A DNA stretch of 64,000 nt from an uncultured Pelosinus sp. (GCA_900542835.1 UQPB01000011.1:1-64000); one strand, 5' to 3'; counted from the first letter of the stretch, positions 25,873-35,266 are shown. A program made the numbers and translations. The notes: generated by a model from the sequence alone, not told the origin.

Positions 25873-27255
25873 TTGGAGCAGGCTGATAATGCCCGGCGGC
25901 GATGGCTGATATTTGCGATTACGGCTGTCGGGACTTTCATGGCAACGCTTGACAGCAGCATTGTTAATGTGGCGATGCCGTCACTTGCCGCTGAGCTGGC
26001 GGTAGGAATTGATACGGCACAATGGGTCGTTACCGCCTATCTGCTGACAATCACCGCCTTGCTGCTGCCATTGGGCCGGCTGGGCGATATGCTTGGACGG
26101 CGTACACTGTATGCGCTGGGATTTCTGGTGTTTACCGCCGGCTCGGCGTTGTGCGCCGCTGCCGGCGGTATCGCTTCCCTGGTTGCTGCACGCATGGTGC
26201 AGGCCGCCGGTGCGGCAATGTTGATGGCTGGCGCTCCGGCGATTATAACGCTGACGTTTCCGCCGTCAGGACGGGGCCGGGCTCTGGGCATGACCGGAGC
26301 AGTGGTTTCCTTAGGTTCCATGACCGGACCTGCCCTGGGCGGAGTACTGGTCGGCATGTTCGGCTGGGAAGCGGTGTTTACGATCAATTTGCCGATTGGA
26401 CTGGCGGGCGCGTTACTGGCCTGGCTGCTGCTGCCGCCGGAGCCTTTACGCCGCTGCGAACCGTTTGACGCTGCCGGCGCGGCTTTATTCGCGCTGGCGA
26501 CGACAGCGCTGCTGCTGGCGGTCAGCCTGGGACACCGTCTGGGCTGGCTGTCGCTGCCGGTTGGCGGCGGGCTGACTCTGGCGGGCGCGCTGATCTGGCT
26601 GTTTATCCGGCGGCAGCAGACTGCCGGCTATCCGCTGCTGGCGCTGTCCTTGTTCCAAAACCGGCTGTTTACGGTCGGTTTGCTGGCAGGGATGCTTTCG
26701 TTTATGGCCGGATTCTCCAATGTATTTTTGCTGCCGTTTTTTCTCGATTTGGTGCTGCGGCTGGATCCGTCGACAATTGGGCTGCTGCTGACTCCGTTTC
26801 CGCTGGCCATGGCTATCGTCGCCCCGGTCAGCGGCCGGCTGTCGGAAAAAGGCAAGCCGGCCCTTCTGACAACCGCCGGTTTACTGGTGCTGACTGCCGG
26901 ACTCTGGCTGCAGGCAGGGCTGACGGCAGAGGCATCCGTTTGGCGGGTTGCGGCGGGTCAGGCAGTGCTGGGGGTGGGAAACGGCTTGTTTCAGTCTCCG
27001 AACAATAACAGTGTGATGAGCGCCGTGCCCCGGGATCAAGTCGGTGTTGCCGGCGGCATCAATGCATTGGTGCGCAATTTGGGAATGGTGCTGGGAACAG
27101 CGATCGCGGTAACGGCTTATGAGAGTGTGCGCCAAGGGGCGGACGCCGAAGCCGCGGTTGTTGCCGGATACCGGGCGGCCTTGCTGCTGGGGTCTCTGTT
27201 TTCGCTGCTGGCTGCCGGCCTGTCAGTCCGGCGCGGCCAACGGCAAACAAGTTAG
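25873..27255 (+). CDS. MFS multidrug-type exporter (DHA2, EmrB/QacA family)
   Basis: 460 residues and about 14 membrane helices. The DHA2 hallmark MATLDSSIVNVAMPSL is in helix 1, followed by LLPLGRLGDMLGRR (motif A) and the GMTGAVVSLGSMTGPALGG motif C of antiporters. It is expected to export hydrophobic compounds using the proton gradient. It uses a TTG start with GGAGGG upstream. It is followed by zwf after 15 nt, possibly in the same transcript. Confidence 0.87.
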   Translation: MEQADNARRRWLIFAITAVGTFMATLDSSIVNVAMPSLAAELAVGIDTAQWVVTAYLLTITALLLPLGRLGDMLGRRTLYALGFLVFTAGSALCAAAGGIASLVAARMVQAAGAAMLMAGAPAIITLTFPPSGRGRALGMTGAVVSLGSMTGPALGGVLVGMFGWEAVFTINLPIGLAGALLAWLLLPPEPLRRCEPFDAAGAALFALATTALLLAVSLGHRLGWLSLPVGGGLTLAGALIWLFIRRQQTAGYPLLALSLFQNRLFTVGLLAGMLSFMAGFSNVFLLPFFLDLVLRLDPSTIGLLLTPFPLAMAIVAPVSGRLSEKGKPALLTTAGLLVLTAGLWLQAGLTAEASVWRVAAGQAVLGVGNGLFQSPNNNSVMSAVPRDQVGVAGGINALVRNLGMVLGTAIAVTAYESVRQGADAEAAVVAGYRAALLLGSLFSLLAAGLSVRRGQRQTS

Positions 27256-27270
27256 ATGGGGGTGTTGACA

Positions 27271-28812
27271 ATGAAGGAGCTATCGCGTTTTTTTGTATGT
27301 GATGACGCCAGGGAAGAGTTGTGCATTGAGGCAAAAACAGATCCCTGCGGCGTTGTCATTTTCGGTGCCTCCGGTGATTTGACTCATCGCAAGCTGGTTC
27401 CGGCCTTGTTTGAACAATTTCAGCGGCGGCTGCTGCCGCCAGCGTTCTTTATTCTTGGCTGCGCCCGCAGTGAATTAACGGAAGTGGAATTTCGTGACAG
27501 CTTCCTGCAGGATATACGGAGCCGGGAAAACGAGAGCGGCGCGGCGGCAGAGTTTTTAGGCCATATCTATTACCTGTCCGGCAGCTATGAGGATGAAGCC
27601 TTGTACCGGCGGCTGGCGGCAAGACTGGAGGAGCTGGCCGCCGAGGAGGGAACCGCCGGCAACTGCCTGTATTATTTGGCAACGCCGCCAAGTCTGTATA
27701 CCGCAATTGCCGCCGGCCTGGGACGGGCCGGGCTGACTGCCGAGACGGGACAGCGCTGGGCCCGTCTGGTGGTGGAGAAGCCGTTTGGCCATGATCTGGC
27801 CAGCAGCCGGCAATTGGACGACGCGCTGCATCAGTGGCTGCGCGAGAAGCAGATTTATCGGATTGATCATTACCTGGGCAAGGAAACGGTACAGAATATT
27901 TTTATTCTGCGGTTTGCCAATGTCATATTTGAGCCGGTCTGGAATCGCCGCTATATCGATCACGTTCAGATCACGGTTGCCGAAGCCCTGGGGGTGGAAA
28001 ACCGCGCCGGCTATTATGAACAGGCGGGCGCACTGCGCGATATGTTTCAAAATCATATGCTGGAAATGCTGTCGCTGGTGGCGATGGAGCCGCCGGCCAG
28101 CTTTGAGGCAGACCGTCACCGCGACGAGAAAGTCAAGCTGCTGCGGTCAATCCGGCCTTTTCCCGATACCGATCTGGCGGAATGGCTGGTCAGAGGACAA
28201 TATGCGGCGGGAGTGGCCGGCGACCGCCCTTTGCCGGCCTATCGTCAGGAAAAAGGGGTTAGTCCGGCTTCCTTAACTGAAACCTATGTAGCGATGAAGG
28301 TCATGATTGACAATTGGCGCTGGCAGGGCGTGCCGTTTTACTTGCGTTCCGGCAAGCGTCTGGCCAAGCAGGTCAGTGAAATTGCCATTACGTTCAAACC
28401 GGTGCCGCACTCGATTTTTGCTCAAATCGCGCCGGAACAATTGCAGCCGAATGTGCTGACGCTGAAGATTCAGCCGGAGGAAGGGATTGCGCTGACGATG
28501 GAAGCGAAGCGGCCGGGGCCGCGCATGTGCATGAGCAGCCTGACGTTGAATTTTTCCTATCGTGATGCATTTGGCGAGCGTTCGGGTAATGCCTATGAAC
28601 GGCTGCTGCTTGACTGCATGGCCGGTGATCAGACGCTGTTTGTTCGCCATGACGGCGCGGAAGTAGCCTGGAAAGTGCTGGAGCCGGTATTGGCGAATTG
28701 GCTGGCTGCAGCAGATGATTGCCCGCTGCAGCTTTACCCCGCCGGCGGCGACGGGCCGGCGGCAGCCGACGGCTTGCTGGCGCGGGACGGACGGAGGTGG
28801 CGGCCGTTATGA
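27271..28812 (+). CDS. zwf: Glucose-6-phosphate 1-dehydrogenase
   Basis: 513 residues. IFGASGDLTHRKLVPALF is the NADP-binding glycine-rich motif and RIDHYLGKETVQN is the active-site signature with the catalytic His and substrate Lys. It oxidises glucose-6-phosphate to 6-phosphogluconolactone in the oxidative pentose phosphate pathway. ATG 27271 is chosen over 27256 because GGGGG sits at the right distance. It overlaps pgl by ATGA, coupling the two steps. Confidence 0.94.
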   Translation: MKELSRFFVCDDAREELCIEAKTDPCGVVIFGASGDLTHRKLVPALFEQFQRRLLPPAFFILGCARSELTEVEFRDSFLQDIRSRENESGAAAEFLGHIYYLSGSYEDEALYRRLAARLEELAAEEGTAGNCLYYLATPPSLYTAIAAGLGRAGLTAETGQRWARLVVEKPFGHDLASSRQLDDALHQWLREKQIYRIDHYLGKETVQNIFILRFANVIFEPVWNRRYIDHVQITVAEALGVENRAGYYEQAGALRDMFQNHMLEMLSLVAMEPPASFEADRHRDEKVKLLRSIRPFPDTDLAEWLVRGQYAAGVAGDRPLPAYRQEKGVSPASLTETYVAMKVMIDNWRWQGVPFYLRSGKRLAKQVSEIAITFKPVPHSIFAQIAPEQLQPNVLTLKIQPEEGIALTMEAKRPGPRMCMSSLTLNFSYRDAFGERSGNAYERLLLDCMAGDQTLFVRHDGAEVAWKVLEPVLANWLAAADDCPLQLYPAGGDGPAAADGLLARDGRRWRPL

Positions 28813-29531
28813 GTATGGATTACCGGGTCTGGCCGTCGCCGCACAGTCTGGCCGTTGCCGCGGCCGAACTGGTGGCGGCCGCTATCAGGACGGCAGTGGC
28901 GGCGCGAGGCCGCTGCCGTCTGGCGCTCGCCGGCGGCAGCACACCGGTTCTGCTGCTGCGGGAACTGAGCCGGCCGTCTTATCAGCAGCTGCCCTGGCAG
29001 TCAGTGAGCCTCTTCTGGAGTGATGAGCGGTTCGTGGCTCCGGATCATCCGGACTCTAATTTTCGCATGGTCAGGGAGAATCTATTGGCTGCATTAGCGG
29101 TTAAACCGGAAATTTATCCGATCAGCACTGCTTTTGACTCGCCGGCAACTGCCGCGAGGGCGTATGAAACGGTAATTGACAGCGCCTTTGCCGCAGCGGA
29201 CAGAGAAGACAACTGGCCGGTTTTTGACTGCATTCTGCTGGGGGTGGGAACGGACGGGCATACGGCGTCGCTATTCCCTGGCGATGAGGCGCTGGCGGAA
29301 ATCCGTCGCTGGACCGCTGCCGGCCGCGCTCCGGACGGCAGTCCGCGGGTCACCCTGACCTTGCCGCTGCTGAACGCGGCAAGGCAAGTACTGTTTTTGG
29401 CCAGTGGCAGCGGCAAGGCGGCCATCATTGCTGCGCTTGCCGGCGGTGCTGACCTGCCGGCAGCCAGGGTAAAGGCGGCAAAGGTTTTGTGGCTGCTGGA
29501 TGCCGCCGCCGCAGCGCACTTGCCGGTCTGA
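28809..29531 (+). CDS. pgl: 6-phosphogluconolactonase
   Basis: 240 residues of the DevB/SOL family: LALAGGSTPVLLL, SLFWSDERFVAPDHPDSN and LGVGTDGHTASLFPG are the three conserved blocks. It hydrolyses the lactone made by Zwf. The ATG overlaps the zwf stop, and GGAGG lies inside the zwf end. The neighbouring 6-phosphogluconate dehydrogenase is not present here. Confidence 0.92.
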   Translation: MSMDYRVWPSPHSLAVAAAELVAAAIRTAVAARGRCRLALAGGSTPVLLLRELSRPSYQQLPWQSVSLFWSDERFVAPDHPDSNFRMVRENLLAALAVKPEIYPISTAFDSPATAARAYETVIDSAFAAADREDNWPVFDCILLGVGTDGHTASLFPGDEALAEIRRWTAAGRAPDGSPRVTLTLPLLNAARQVLFLASGSGKAAIIAALAGGADLPAARVKAAKVLWLLDAAAAAHLPV

Positions 29532-29550
29532 AAGCCAGAGCGGGCGGAAG

Positions 29551-29885
29551 CCCTGAGCGACGGGAGAAAGACGATTCCACGGAGTACACAGAGGATACAC
29601 GGAGGGCACAGAGGAAAAGAGGGAATTTGAACCCTCTGTATACCTCTGTGCCCCTCGGCGTCCTCTGTGGAAAAAGTCCCGTGTGTCCGCCGTGAAACTC
29701 CGTGCCCTCCGTGGTTCGTCATTCCAGGCGGGAACCTTGAGCGACGGGGAGAAAGACGATTCCACGGAGTACACAGAGGACACACGGAGGGCACGGAGGC
29801 AAAGAGGGAATTTGAACCCTCTGTGTGCCTCTGTGCCCCTCGGCGTCCGCTGTGGCAAAAGTCCCTATGTCCTCGTGGCTCGTCA
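29551..29885. repeat. Tandem pair of palindromic ACAGAGG/CACGGAGG repeats
   Basis: Two units start near 29551 and 29735, offset by about 185 bp. Each has GAGCGACGGG, then GATTCCACGGAGTACACAGAGG, a loop around GAGGGAATTTGAACCCTC, and a complementary half ending CCTCTGTGCCCCTCGGCGTCC. Each unit could fold into a long hairpin. Apparent coding frames across it come from the repetitive base pattern and are not genes. It fills the gap between pgl and the metallophosphoesterase. Confidence 0.8.
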
Positions 29886-29893
29886 AGCTGGTT

Positions 29894-31036
29894 TTAGTGT
29901 CCAAAGGTGATATAGACATCCAGCAGTTCCGGGCGGTTGCCGATCCGGAACGGCGGCCCCCAGGTGCCATAGCCGCAGGAAACAATGAGCTGGAATGTCT
30001 CCTGACGCAGGTAACCCCAGTCGGTTTCGAACATGGCGGCGGTAATCAGCTGGTTGGGAAATAGCTGGCCGCGGTGGGTATGACCGGAAAACTGCAGGTC
30101 AACGCGGTTTTGCCGCGATTCGTCAAGATCAAGCGGCTGGTGATCCAACAGGATCAGCGGCAGGGCCGGATTGACACCGGCTAAGATGGCAGACAGCGGC
30201 GACCGGGCACTGCCGCCGTAATTAAGGCGGGAGCGGTCGTCGCGGCCGGCAATAACCAGGCTGCCGGCAATTATTGCCTTGTCATCGCGCAGAATGGTGA
30301 CGCCCGCCTCCTGTAAAGCGGCAATAATTCCCTCCGTCTCACCGCCGATATATTCATGATTGCCCAGAACCGCATAGGTTCCCAGCGGCGGCTGCAGCCG
30401 TTGCAGCACCGGGCCCATATTTTCATCCAGAAACGGCTTCAGTTCCGCGTCAATGATGTCGCCGGGCAGCAGGACAACATCAGGCTGCAGCCGGTTGACC
30501 GTTGTCACCAGCTGCTCCAGGCGGTTGGCGCCGATCAGGTTTCCCAGATGAATGTCGGAGACAACGACGGCATGTACTTGTTTAAAATGACCGCCGGATT
30601 TTTCAATGTGGATATCGTAGCGGTTGATAACCGGGTGGCGCGCATTCCAGAAGCCATAAGCAAGGACGCCGCCTACCAGCAGTATTGCCGCCAGGCCGGC
30701 CCAATGCGGCTGCTGCTTCAGGACTGACGGCAGAAAGGGAATTGCCCGATCAAGCAGCCGGGCTATATCGATCAGCATTGTCAGCAAAAAGCCGTAATAG
30801 ACTACGGCCATCCAAATCGCGCCGATCATAGTCAGCGTCAGGTCGACCGGCGCCGGCAGCAGCTGCTTGCTGGCCCGGGCTATCAGGTAGGAAAGTGCGC
30901 AAAAGCTGATGGCAAGGCCATAGACCCAGACGGAGCCCTCCGGCAGCAGGGGGCCGAAGGCTTGCCAGCCTCTCCGGCCGATATAGTAATTGGCGGTTCC
31001 GTAAACCGCAAAGAACAGGATAAGAAACCAATACAG
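29894..31036 (-). CDS. Membrane metallophosphoesterase, apparent non-AUG start
   Basis: The C-terminal part has calcineurin-type motifs: VVSDIHLGN, LLPGDIID, VLGNHEYIGG, LLDHQP and FSGHTHRGQLFP. The first ATG is at 30829 (311 residues). However, the frame stays open to a stop at 31055-31057 and encodes two more membrane helices in the style of this family, including NYYIGRRGWQAFG. No ATG, GTG or TTG occurs there. A CTG at 31034-31036 has AAAGGA 9 nt upstream. I therefore propose a 380-residue protein starting at CTG. Substrate unknown; relatives act at the membrane on phosphoesters or lipids. Confidence 0.65.
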   Translation of the reverse strand: MYWFLILFFAVYGTANYYIGRRGWQAFGPLLPEGSVWVYGLAISFCALSYLIARASKQLLPAPVDLTLTMIGAIWMAVVYYGFLLTMLIDIARLLDRAIPFLPSVLKQQPHWAGLAAILLVGGVLAYGFWNARHPVINRYDIHIEKSGGHFKQVHAVVVSDIHLGNLIGANRLEQLVTTVNRLQPDVVLLPGDIIDAELKPFLDENMGPVLQRLQPPLGTYAVLGNHEYIGGETEGIIAALQEAGVTILRDDKAIIAGSLVIAGRDDRSRLNYGGSARSPLSAILAGVNPALPLILLDHQPLDLDESRQNRVDLQFSGHTHRGQLFPNQLITAAMFETDWGYLRQETFQLIVSCGYGTWGPPFRIGNRPELLDVYITFGH

Positions 31037-31197
31037 ACGACCACGTCCTTTCTGTCAGGCTGGAATAAAATAAGGTACAGGCGTGCCACAAGCTATTTTT
31101 TGCCTGTTCAATTTCACCATTGCTATCTGCAGCGTTTTTTGCTATTGTATTGTTGATATATTTTCAGTTCAGCAATCGGTTGCTAAAGGAGACGAAC

Positions 31198-32022
31198 ATG
31201 GAAGTAAAAGCAATTAAAAAATTGAAGTTGTACGGCTTTAACAACCTGACTAAGACGCTGAGCTTTAACATGTATGACCTTTGCTATGCGAAAAGTCCTC
31301 AGCATGGCCAAGAATATATTGCCTACATCGACGAAGAATACAACGCGCAGCGGTTGACCGATATTCTGACCAAAGTGGCGGATATTATCGGCGCCAATGT
31401 TTTAAACATTGCCAAACAGGACTACGATCCGCAGGGCGCCAGTGTAACGATGCTGATATCGGAAGGACCGATCGAATGTCATGGCGACAACGAGGACAGT
31501 ATTGTCTGTCGTGAGATGTACCCCGATGCGGTTGTCGCCCATCTGGATAAAAGCCACATTACTGTTCACACCTATCCCGAGACCCATCCCGACAAGGGCA
31601 TCAGCACGTTTCGAGCCGATATCGACGTGTCTACCTGCGGTCATATTTCACCGCTGAAGGCGCTGAACTTTTTGATTTCCAGCTTTAGCGCCGATATCGC
31701 GATTGTCGATTACCGGGTCAGAGGCTTTACCCGTGACGTTGATGGCAAGAAGTATTTTATTGACCACAAAATTAATTCAATCCAGAATTATATTGCCAGT
31801 GAAACCCGTGACCTGTATCAAATGATTGATGTCAATGTCTATCAGGAGAATATCTTTCATACCAAGATGCTGCTGAAAGAGTTTGACCTGGATAATTATT
31901 TGTTTGGCACTGCCAAAAAAGAACTGCTGCCCGGTGAGAAAAAGAAAATCAAGCAGCGGCTGAAGAAAGAAATGCTTGAAATCTTTTCCGGCAAGAATAT
32001 TCCTAAGGTTAGCATTAAGTAG
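31198..32022 (+). CDS. speD: S-adenosylmethionine decarboxylase proenzyme
   Basis: 274 residues of the longer E. coli-like type. The self-cleavage site is in LDKSHITVHTYPE, where S119 would become the pyruvoyl group, and IDVSTCGHISPLKALN follows with the catalytic Cys region. It supplies decarboxylated AdoMet for spermidine synthesis. AAAGGAG precedes the ATG at 31198. No speE is adjacent. A hairpin terminator shared with the convergent MFS gene follows. Confidence 0.92.
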   Translation: MEVKAIKKLKLYGFNNLTKTLSFNMYDLCYAKSPQHGQEYIAYIDEEYNAQRLTDILTKVADIIGANVLNIAKQDYDPQGASVTMLISEGPIECHGDNEDSIVCREMYPDAVVAHLDKSHITVHTYPETHPDKGISTFRADIDVSTCGHISPLKALNFLISSFSADIAIVDYRVRGFTRDVDGKKYFIDHKINSIQNYIASETRDLYQMIDVNVYQENIFHTKMLLKEFDLDNYLFGTAKKELLPGEKKKIKQRLKKEMLEIFSGKNIPKVSIK

Positions 32023-32046
32023 AACGATTACGATCAAGCGGGCTGG

Positions 32047-32110
32047 AGCCGCTTTCAAGTACGCGACCGGATTGGAAATCCGCCGGTCTCAGGCTTGAAA
32101 GCGGCTTTTT
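32047..32110. terminator. Terminator between speD and the LplT-like gene
   Basis: AGCCGCTTTCAAG (32047-32059) pairs with CTTGAAAGCGGCT (32094-32106), followed by TTTT. The loop contains a smaller GACCGG/CCGGTC hairpin. Confidence 0.85.
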
Positions 32111-33290
32111 ATTGTCCGGTCTGGACCTCGCGATTACGGGTGAGACGGCTGAGATGAAGCATCAGCAGCAAAAAAGCGACGCCTGAAGCAATAATAATTG
32201 CGGTGACCGGAACGGCGGCCCAGGTGGCCAGCGAGTAGATACCGGTCGCCAGCAGCATGCAGCTGTTCTCGGCAAAGTTTTGGACGGCGATACCACGGCC
32301 GGCGCCGATACTGGCCTCGCCAACGCTCTCATTGAGCGTATTTACCGGTACAATATACAATCCGCTCAATACGCCGCTGGCCAGCATCAGCAGCAGCGTA
32401 AGCGGCAGCGATGTTGTGAAGGCCAGCAGGATCATCATCATACCGATGGCCGAGCCAAACCAAAGTGCGCGGCGATAGGTTGCGATCGATACGACATGGG
32501 GCGCGGCGAAAGCGCCGATGGCAATGCCGACCCCGATCAGGGCGATCAGCATGCTGACAGGGGTGTTGCCGGTCAGGCCCAGAGCCAGTGGCGCCCAAAT
32601 AAAGATCGCCAGCCGCAGAATCGATGTGACCGACCAGAAATAAGCTGAGCCTAAAACCGAAAAGCAGCCGGCGGGATGTGAAAAGAAGAAACGGAGATCG
32701 CTAAAGAAACTGCTGCCTGCCTGCGTAAAAGGCACCTGCGGCTTGACCGGATTACCGGGTATCTGCAGGTTGAGCAGGAGGGAGACACAATAGATGGCGA
32801 CGGCGGTTAAAGACGCAATCCCCACCGACAGGTCTGACAACCAGCCACCGGCCAGAGAGCCGCCCAATACGGCGATGATCGTTGTGCTCTCAAGATGGCT
32901 GTTAGCTTTCAGCAGTTCCCGCTCTGATGTCGTCAACACCGGCAGAATACCGTATTTACCAGGACTGTAAACGACGGAGCCGAGCCCGAAGCAGAGGTAG
33001 CCGGCGGCGGGATTGACCGACAGCAGCATCAGGACGGGGGCTGCGAGCTTCATCAGGTTGCCGGTCAGCAGAACGCGGGCTTTGGGAACACTGTCGGCGT
33101 ACAGGCCAACCCAGGGGGAAGCCAAAATATAGGAGAGCAGATACATGCTTTGCACCATTGATAGGTAGTAAGCCGGATACTGGTCTCGGAGAATAAGCGC
33201 CTGCGCGATGAACAGCAGCATATTGTCTGCAAAGGCAGATAAAAACTGCATCGACAGCAGTGCCTGCAAGGGGGTGAGACATATAGGCAA
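32109..33290 (-). CDS. LplT-like MFS transporter
   Basis: About 393 residues and 11-12 membrane helices. FLSAFADNMLLF in helix 1, VGLYADSVPKARVLL in the first loop and SPGKYGILPVL resemble LplT, the lysophospholipid carrier that acts with Aas in diderm bacteria. It lacks a fused or adjacent acyltransferase here, so the substrate is inferred. TTG 33290 is preferred because GAAGGGTGG lies 8 nt upstream; GTG 33302 would be inside that site. Confidence 0.75.
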   Translation of the reverse strand: MPICLTPLQALLSMQFLSAFADNMLLFIAQALILRDQYPAYYLSMVQSMYLLSYILASPWVGLYADSVPKARVLLTGNLMKLAAPVLMLLSVNPAAGYLCFGLGSVVYSPGKYGILPVLTTSERELLKANSHLESTTIIAVLGGSLAGGWLSDLSVGIASLTAVAIYCVSLLLNLQIPGNPVKPQVPFTQAGSSFFSDLRFFFSHPAGCFSVLGSAYFWSVTSILRLAIFIWAPLALGLTGNTPVSMLIALIGVGIAIGAFAAPHVVSIATYRRALWFGSAIGMMMILLAFTTSLPLTLLLMLASGVLSGLYIVPVNTLNESVGEASIGAGRGIAVQNFAENSCMLLATGIYSLATWAAVPVTAIIIASGVAFLLLMLHLSRLTRNREVQTGQ

Positions 33291-33339
33291 AAAAAGAGCC
33301 ACCCTTCAAATCCAGAATACCGTAGTGGTGCGGCAAGAT

Positions 33340-33747
33340 TTAATTTTGCGCCAGGTCTAAAATCGTTTGCCAGTCGGTTGCGGAGACCGGCATGACCGAC
33401 AGCCGCGACTGCGTTACCAGTTCCCAGTTGTCAAATTGGCGATTGGCTTTTATTTCTTTTAAGCTGACCGGTCGCGGCAGTGCCTGCCGGGGAATAAAAT
33501 CGGCGACAATAAAGCGGGAATCCTCGGCTTCGGGATCAGGATAAGGCTGTGAAACGACTTCGGCAATGCCGACAATCGCCTTTTCCTTGCCGGTATGATA
33601 AATAAACACCTGGTCGCCTGGATGCATATTGCCAATATGACGCAAAGCGGTAAAATTGCGCACGCCATTCCAGCGATCTCTGCCAAGCTTCACAAGATCA
33701 GCGTAGCTGAAGCTGTCCGGCTCGGTTTTTGCCAGCCAATAGGCCAT
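33340..33747 (-). CDS. EVE-domain protein
   Basis: 135 residues making up a single EVE (PUA-like) domain: YWLAKTEPDSFSYADL at the N-terminus, WNGVRNFTALRHIGNMHPGD and VFIYHTGKEKAIVGIAEV are hallmarks. EVE domains read modified bases in DNA or RNA. The start at 33747 has AGGAGGG upstream. It is 49 nt upstream of the LplT-like gene on the same strand and could be cotranscribed. Confidence 0.85.
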   Translation of the reverse strand: MAYWLAKTEPDSFSYADLVKLGRDRWNGVRNFTALRHIGNMHPGDQVFIYHTGKEKAIVGIAEVVSQPYPDPEAEDSRFIVADFIPRQALPRPVSLKEIKANRQFDNWELVTQSRLSVMPVSATDWQTILDLAQN

Positions 33748-33863
33748 GATAGTCCCTCCTGTGTTCGTTGGCGTCAGGCCGGATGCAGCCGCATGAGGCC
33801 CTGTCCTAAAGGTTCTCGCCTGAAGCGAAAAATCCTGCCGCCGGTAAACGGCGTTAGCGGCTG

Positions 33864-34007
33864 GGATAAGCACTGATTAATGTCCGCCGCGCAGTTTGAG
33901 CGCGTCAGCCAGTCCTTGCAAGAGTGCTGCTATTGCTGCGGTCTTGCTTACTTGCCAGGAAAAAAATCCCGCGTCAATTTGTCCGTTTCATTCAATCAGC
34001 GCTTACC
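33864..34007 (-). repeat. MITE-like repeat, copy C (inverted orientation)
   Basis: AAGCACTGATTAA at the left and AATCAGCGCTTACC at the right are terminal inverted repeats. The inner GCGTCAGCCAGTCCTTGCAAG and CTGCGGTCT blocks are the reverse complement of the copy at 44116-44281. Length is about 144 bp. It lies between divergent EVE and SpoIID-type genes. Confidence 0.85.
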
Positions 34008-34131
34008 CTAGTATTGCCGGGCTTATCTTTTTCTACAACGTGCGTGGCAATCCTGGCGGCAGGCAATTATTTTTCATTGGGCCTGCATAAAGTACCGCGA
34101 CGCTATGCAAACTATTGCCGGAGGTGGGATT

Positions 34132-35166
34132 GTGCGCGGTAAAAATCAAACAACTATCGCTGTTGTCATCGCTGCCATCGTTTTGGTGATCATTGCAGGA
34201 CTGTATTCACTCTTGCGCCCTCCCGCCCCTAAACCGGCACCGGCGCCTGAGCCGCCGCAACAGCAGCAGCAGTCCCGGCCTGAAAAGCAGCAGGCGCCGC
34301 AGCCGATAAAAGGGGTACCGCAGTTAGATGTTTCCAAATATAAGACAGAGCCGAGCGTGACTGTCTGGCTGGCGGATAAGGGGCAGCGCGACAGAATGAT
34401 GCTGGAAAAATATATTGAAGGTGTTATCGCTCAGGAGATGCAGCCAGACTGGCCGCTGGAAGCCTTGAAGGCCCAGGCGATCTGCTCGCGGACGCTGACA
34501 TTGATTGCCATGGAGGCGGGAACCATCCGCCGCTTGCACCAGACTGACGTATCGACAGCCAAGGAAGAGCTGCAGGCATTTGCGCCGGAAAAGGTTAATG
34601 ACACGGTCAGGGAAGCGGTACGAGCGACGCGGGGACAGGTTTTGCTGTACGCCGGCGGCTTGGTTAACTCCATTTACAGTTCTTGTAATGGCCAGATCGC
34701 AGCCACCAGAGAGGAAAGCTTTCCGACCGAGATCCCGCATGAAACGCCCTATTTTCAGCCTGTAACCGATACCTGTTTTCAATATGCGCCGGCTAACATT
34801 CAACGCTGGACGGCGGTTATCCCCGCTTCGCAGGTAGCCAATGCCATCGGCTACCGGGGAAATCCGGCCGATATCCGCATCCTGCAGAAAGGACCGTCCG
34901 GGCGCATCCTTTATATTGGCGCCGGCGATAAAAAGATGTATGGATCAGATTTTCGCCGCGCTGTCGGCTATGACCGGCTGAAGTCGACGCTGGTGACGGA
35001 AATGCGTTATGCCAACGGCAGCTTCCACTTCACAGGCCTGGGCTGGGGCAACGGTGTGGGACTTTGCCAATGGGGCGCCTATACCTTTGCCAAACAAGGC
35101 AAAAAGGCGGAAGCGATGCTGAATCACTATTATCCGGGAGCCGAAATTAAACCCCTTTGGAAATAG
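34132..35166 (+). CDS. SpoIID/LytB-domain protein
   Basis: 344 residues: one N-terminal membrane helix, a proline/glutamine-rich linker (about residues 30-65), then a SpoIID domain. GVIAQEMQPDWPLEALKAQAICSRT has the catalytic Glu typical of SpoIID transglycosylase, and GLGWGNGVGLCQWGAYTFAKQG is the C-terminal hallmark. SpoIID cuts denuded peptidoglycan strands during engulfment, and this length fits true SpoIID. A LytB-like amidase enhancer is the alternative. GTG 34132 follows GGAGGTGGG. Confidence 0.85.
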   Translation: MRGKNQTTIAVVIAAIVLVIIAGLYSLLRPPAPKPAPAPEPPQQQQQSRPEKQQAPQPIKGVPQLDVSKYKTEPSVTVWLADKGQRDRMMLEKYIEGVIAQEMQPDWPLEALKAQAICSRTLTLIAMEAGTIRRLHQTDVSTAKEELQAFAPEKVNDTVREAVRATRGQVLLYAGGLVNSIYSSCNGQIAATREESFPTEIPHETPYFQPVTDTCFQYAPANIQRWTAVIPASQVANAIGYRGNPADIRILQKGPSGRILYIGAGDKKMYGSDFRRAVGYDRLKSTLVTEMRYANGSFHFTGLGWGNGVGLCQWGAYTFAKQGKKAEAMLNHYYPGAEIKPLWK

Positions 35167-35215
35167 AAAGAAAAAACATTTCGCCATCCCGGCGGAATGT
35201 TTTTTTCTTTTGCCG
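35167..35215 (+). terminator. Terminator after the SpoIID-type gene
   Basis: GAAAAAAACATTTCGCC (from 35170) pairs with GGCGGAATGTTTTTTTC (from 35191) with one mismatch, ending in a long T-run. Confidence 0.9.
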
Positions 35216-35266
35216 CGGCTTGAAAAACTTTGGCGAAATATCCTCTGTTTTTGACGGCAACCTATG

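Noticed and set aside
29560..29885. CRISPR array
   Set aside because: The short similar blocks are not equal repeats with unique spacers; they are parts of a palindromic intergenic repeat in tandem.
29271..29897. Several open frames of 60-225 codons on both strands across the tandem repeat
   Set aside because: They follow the purine-rich period of the repeat, lack ribosome sites and show repeated HRG/TEDTEG-type residues typical of spurious ORFs.
33300..33335. T-loop-like CTTCAAATCC suggesting a tRNA
   Set aside because: No matching acceptor, D or anticodon arms in the surrounding sequence.
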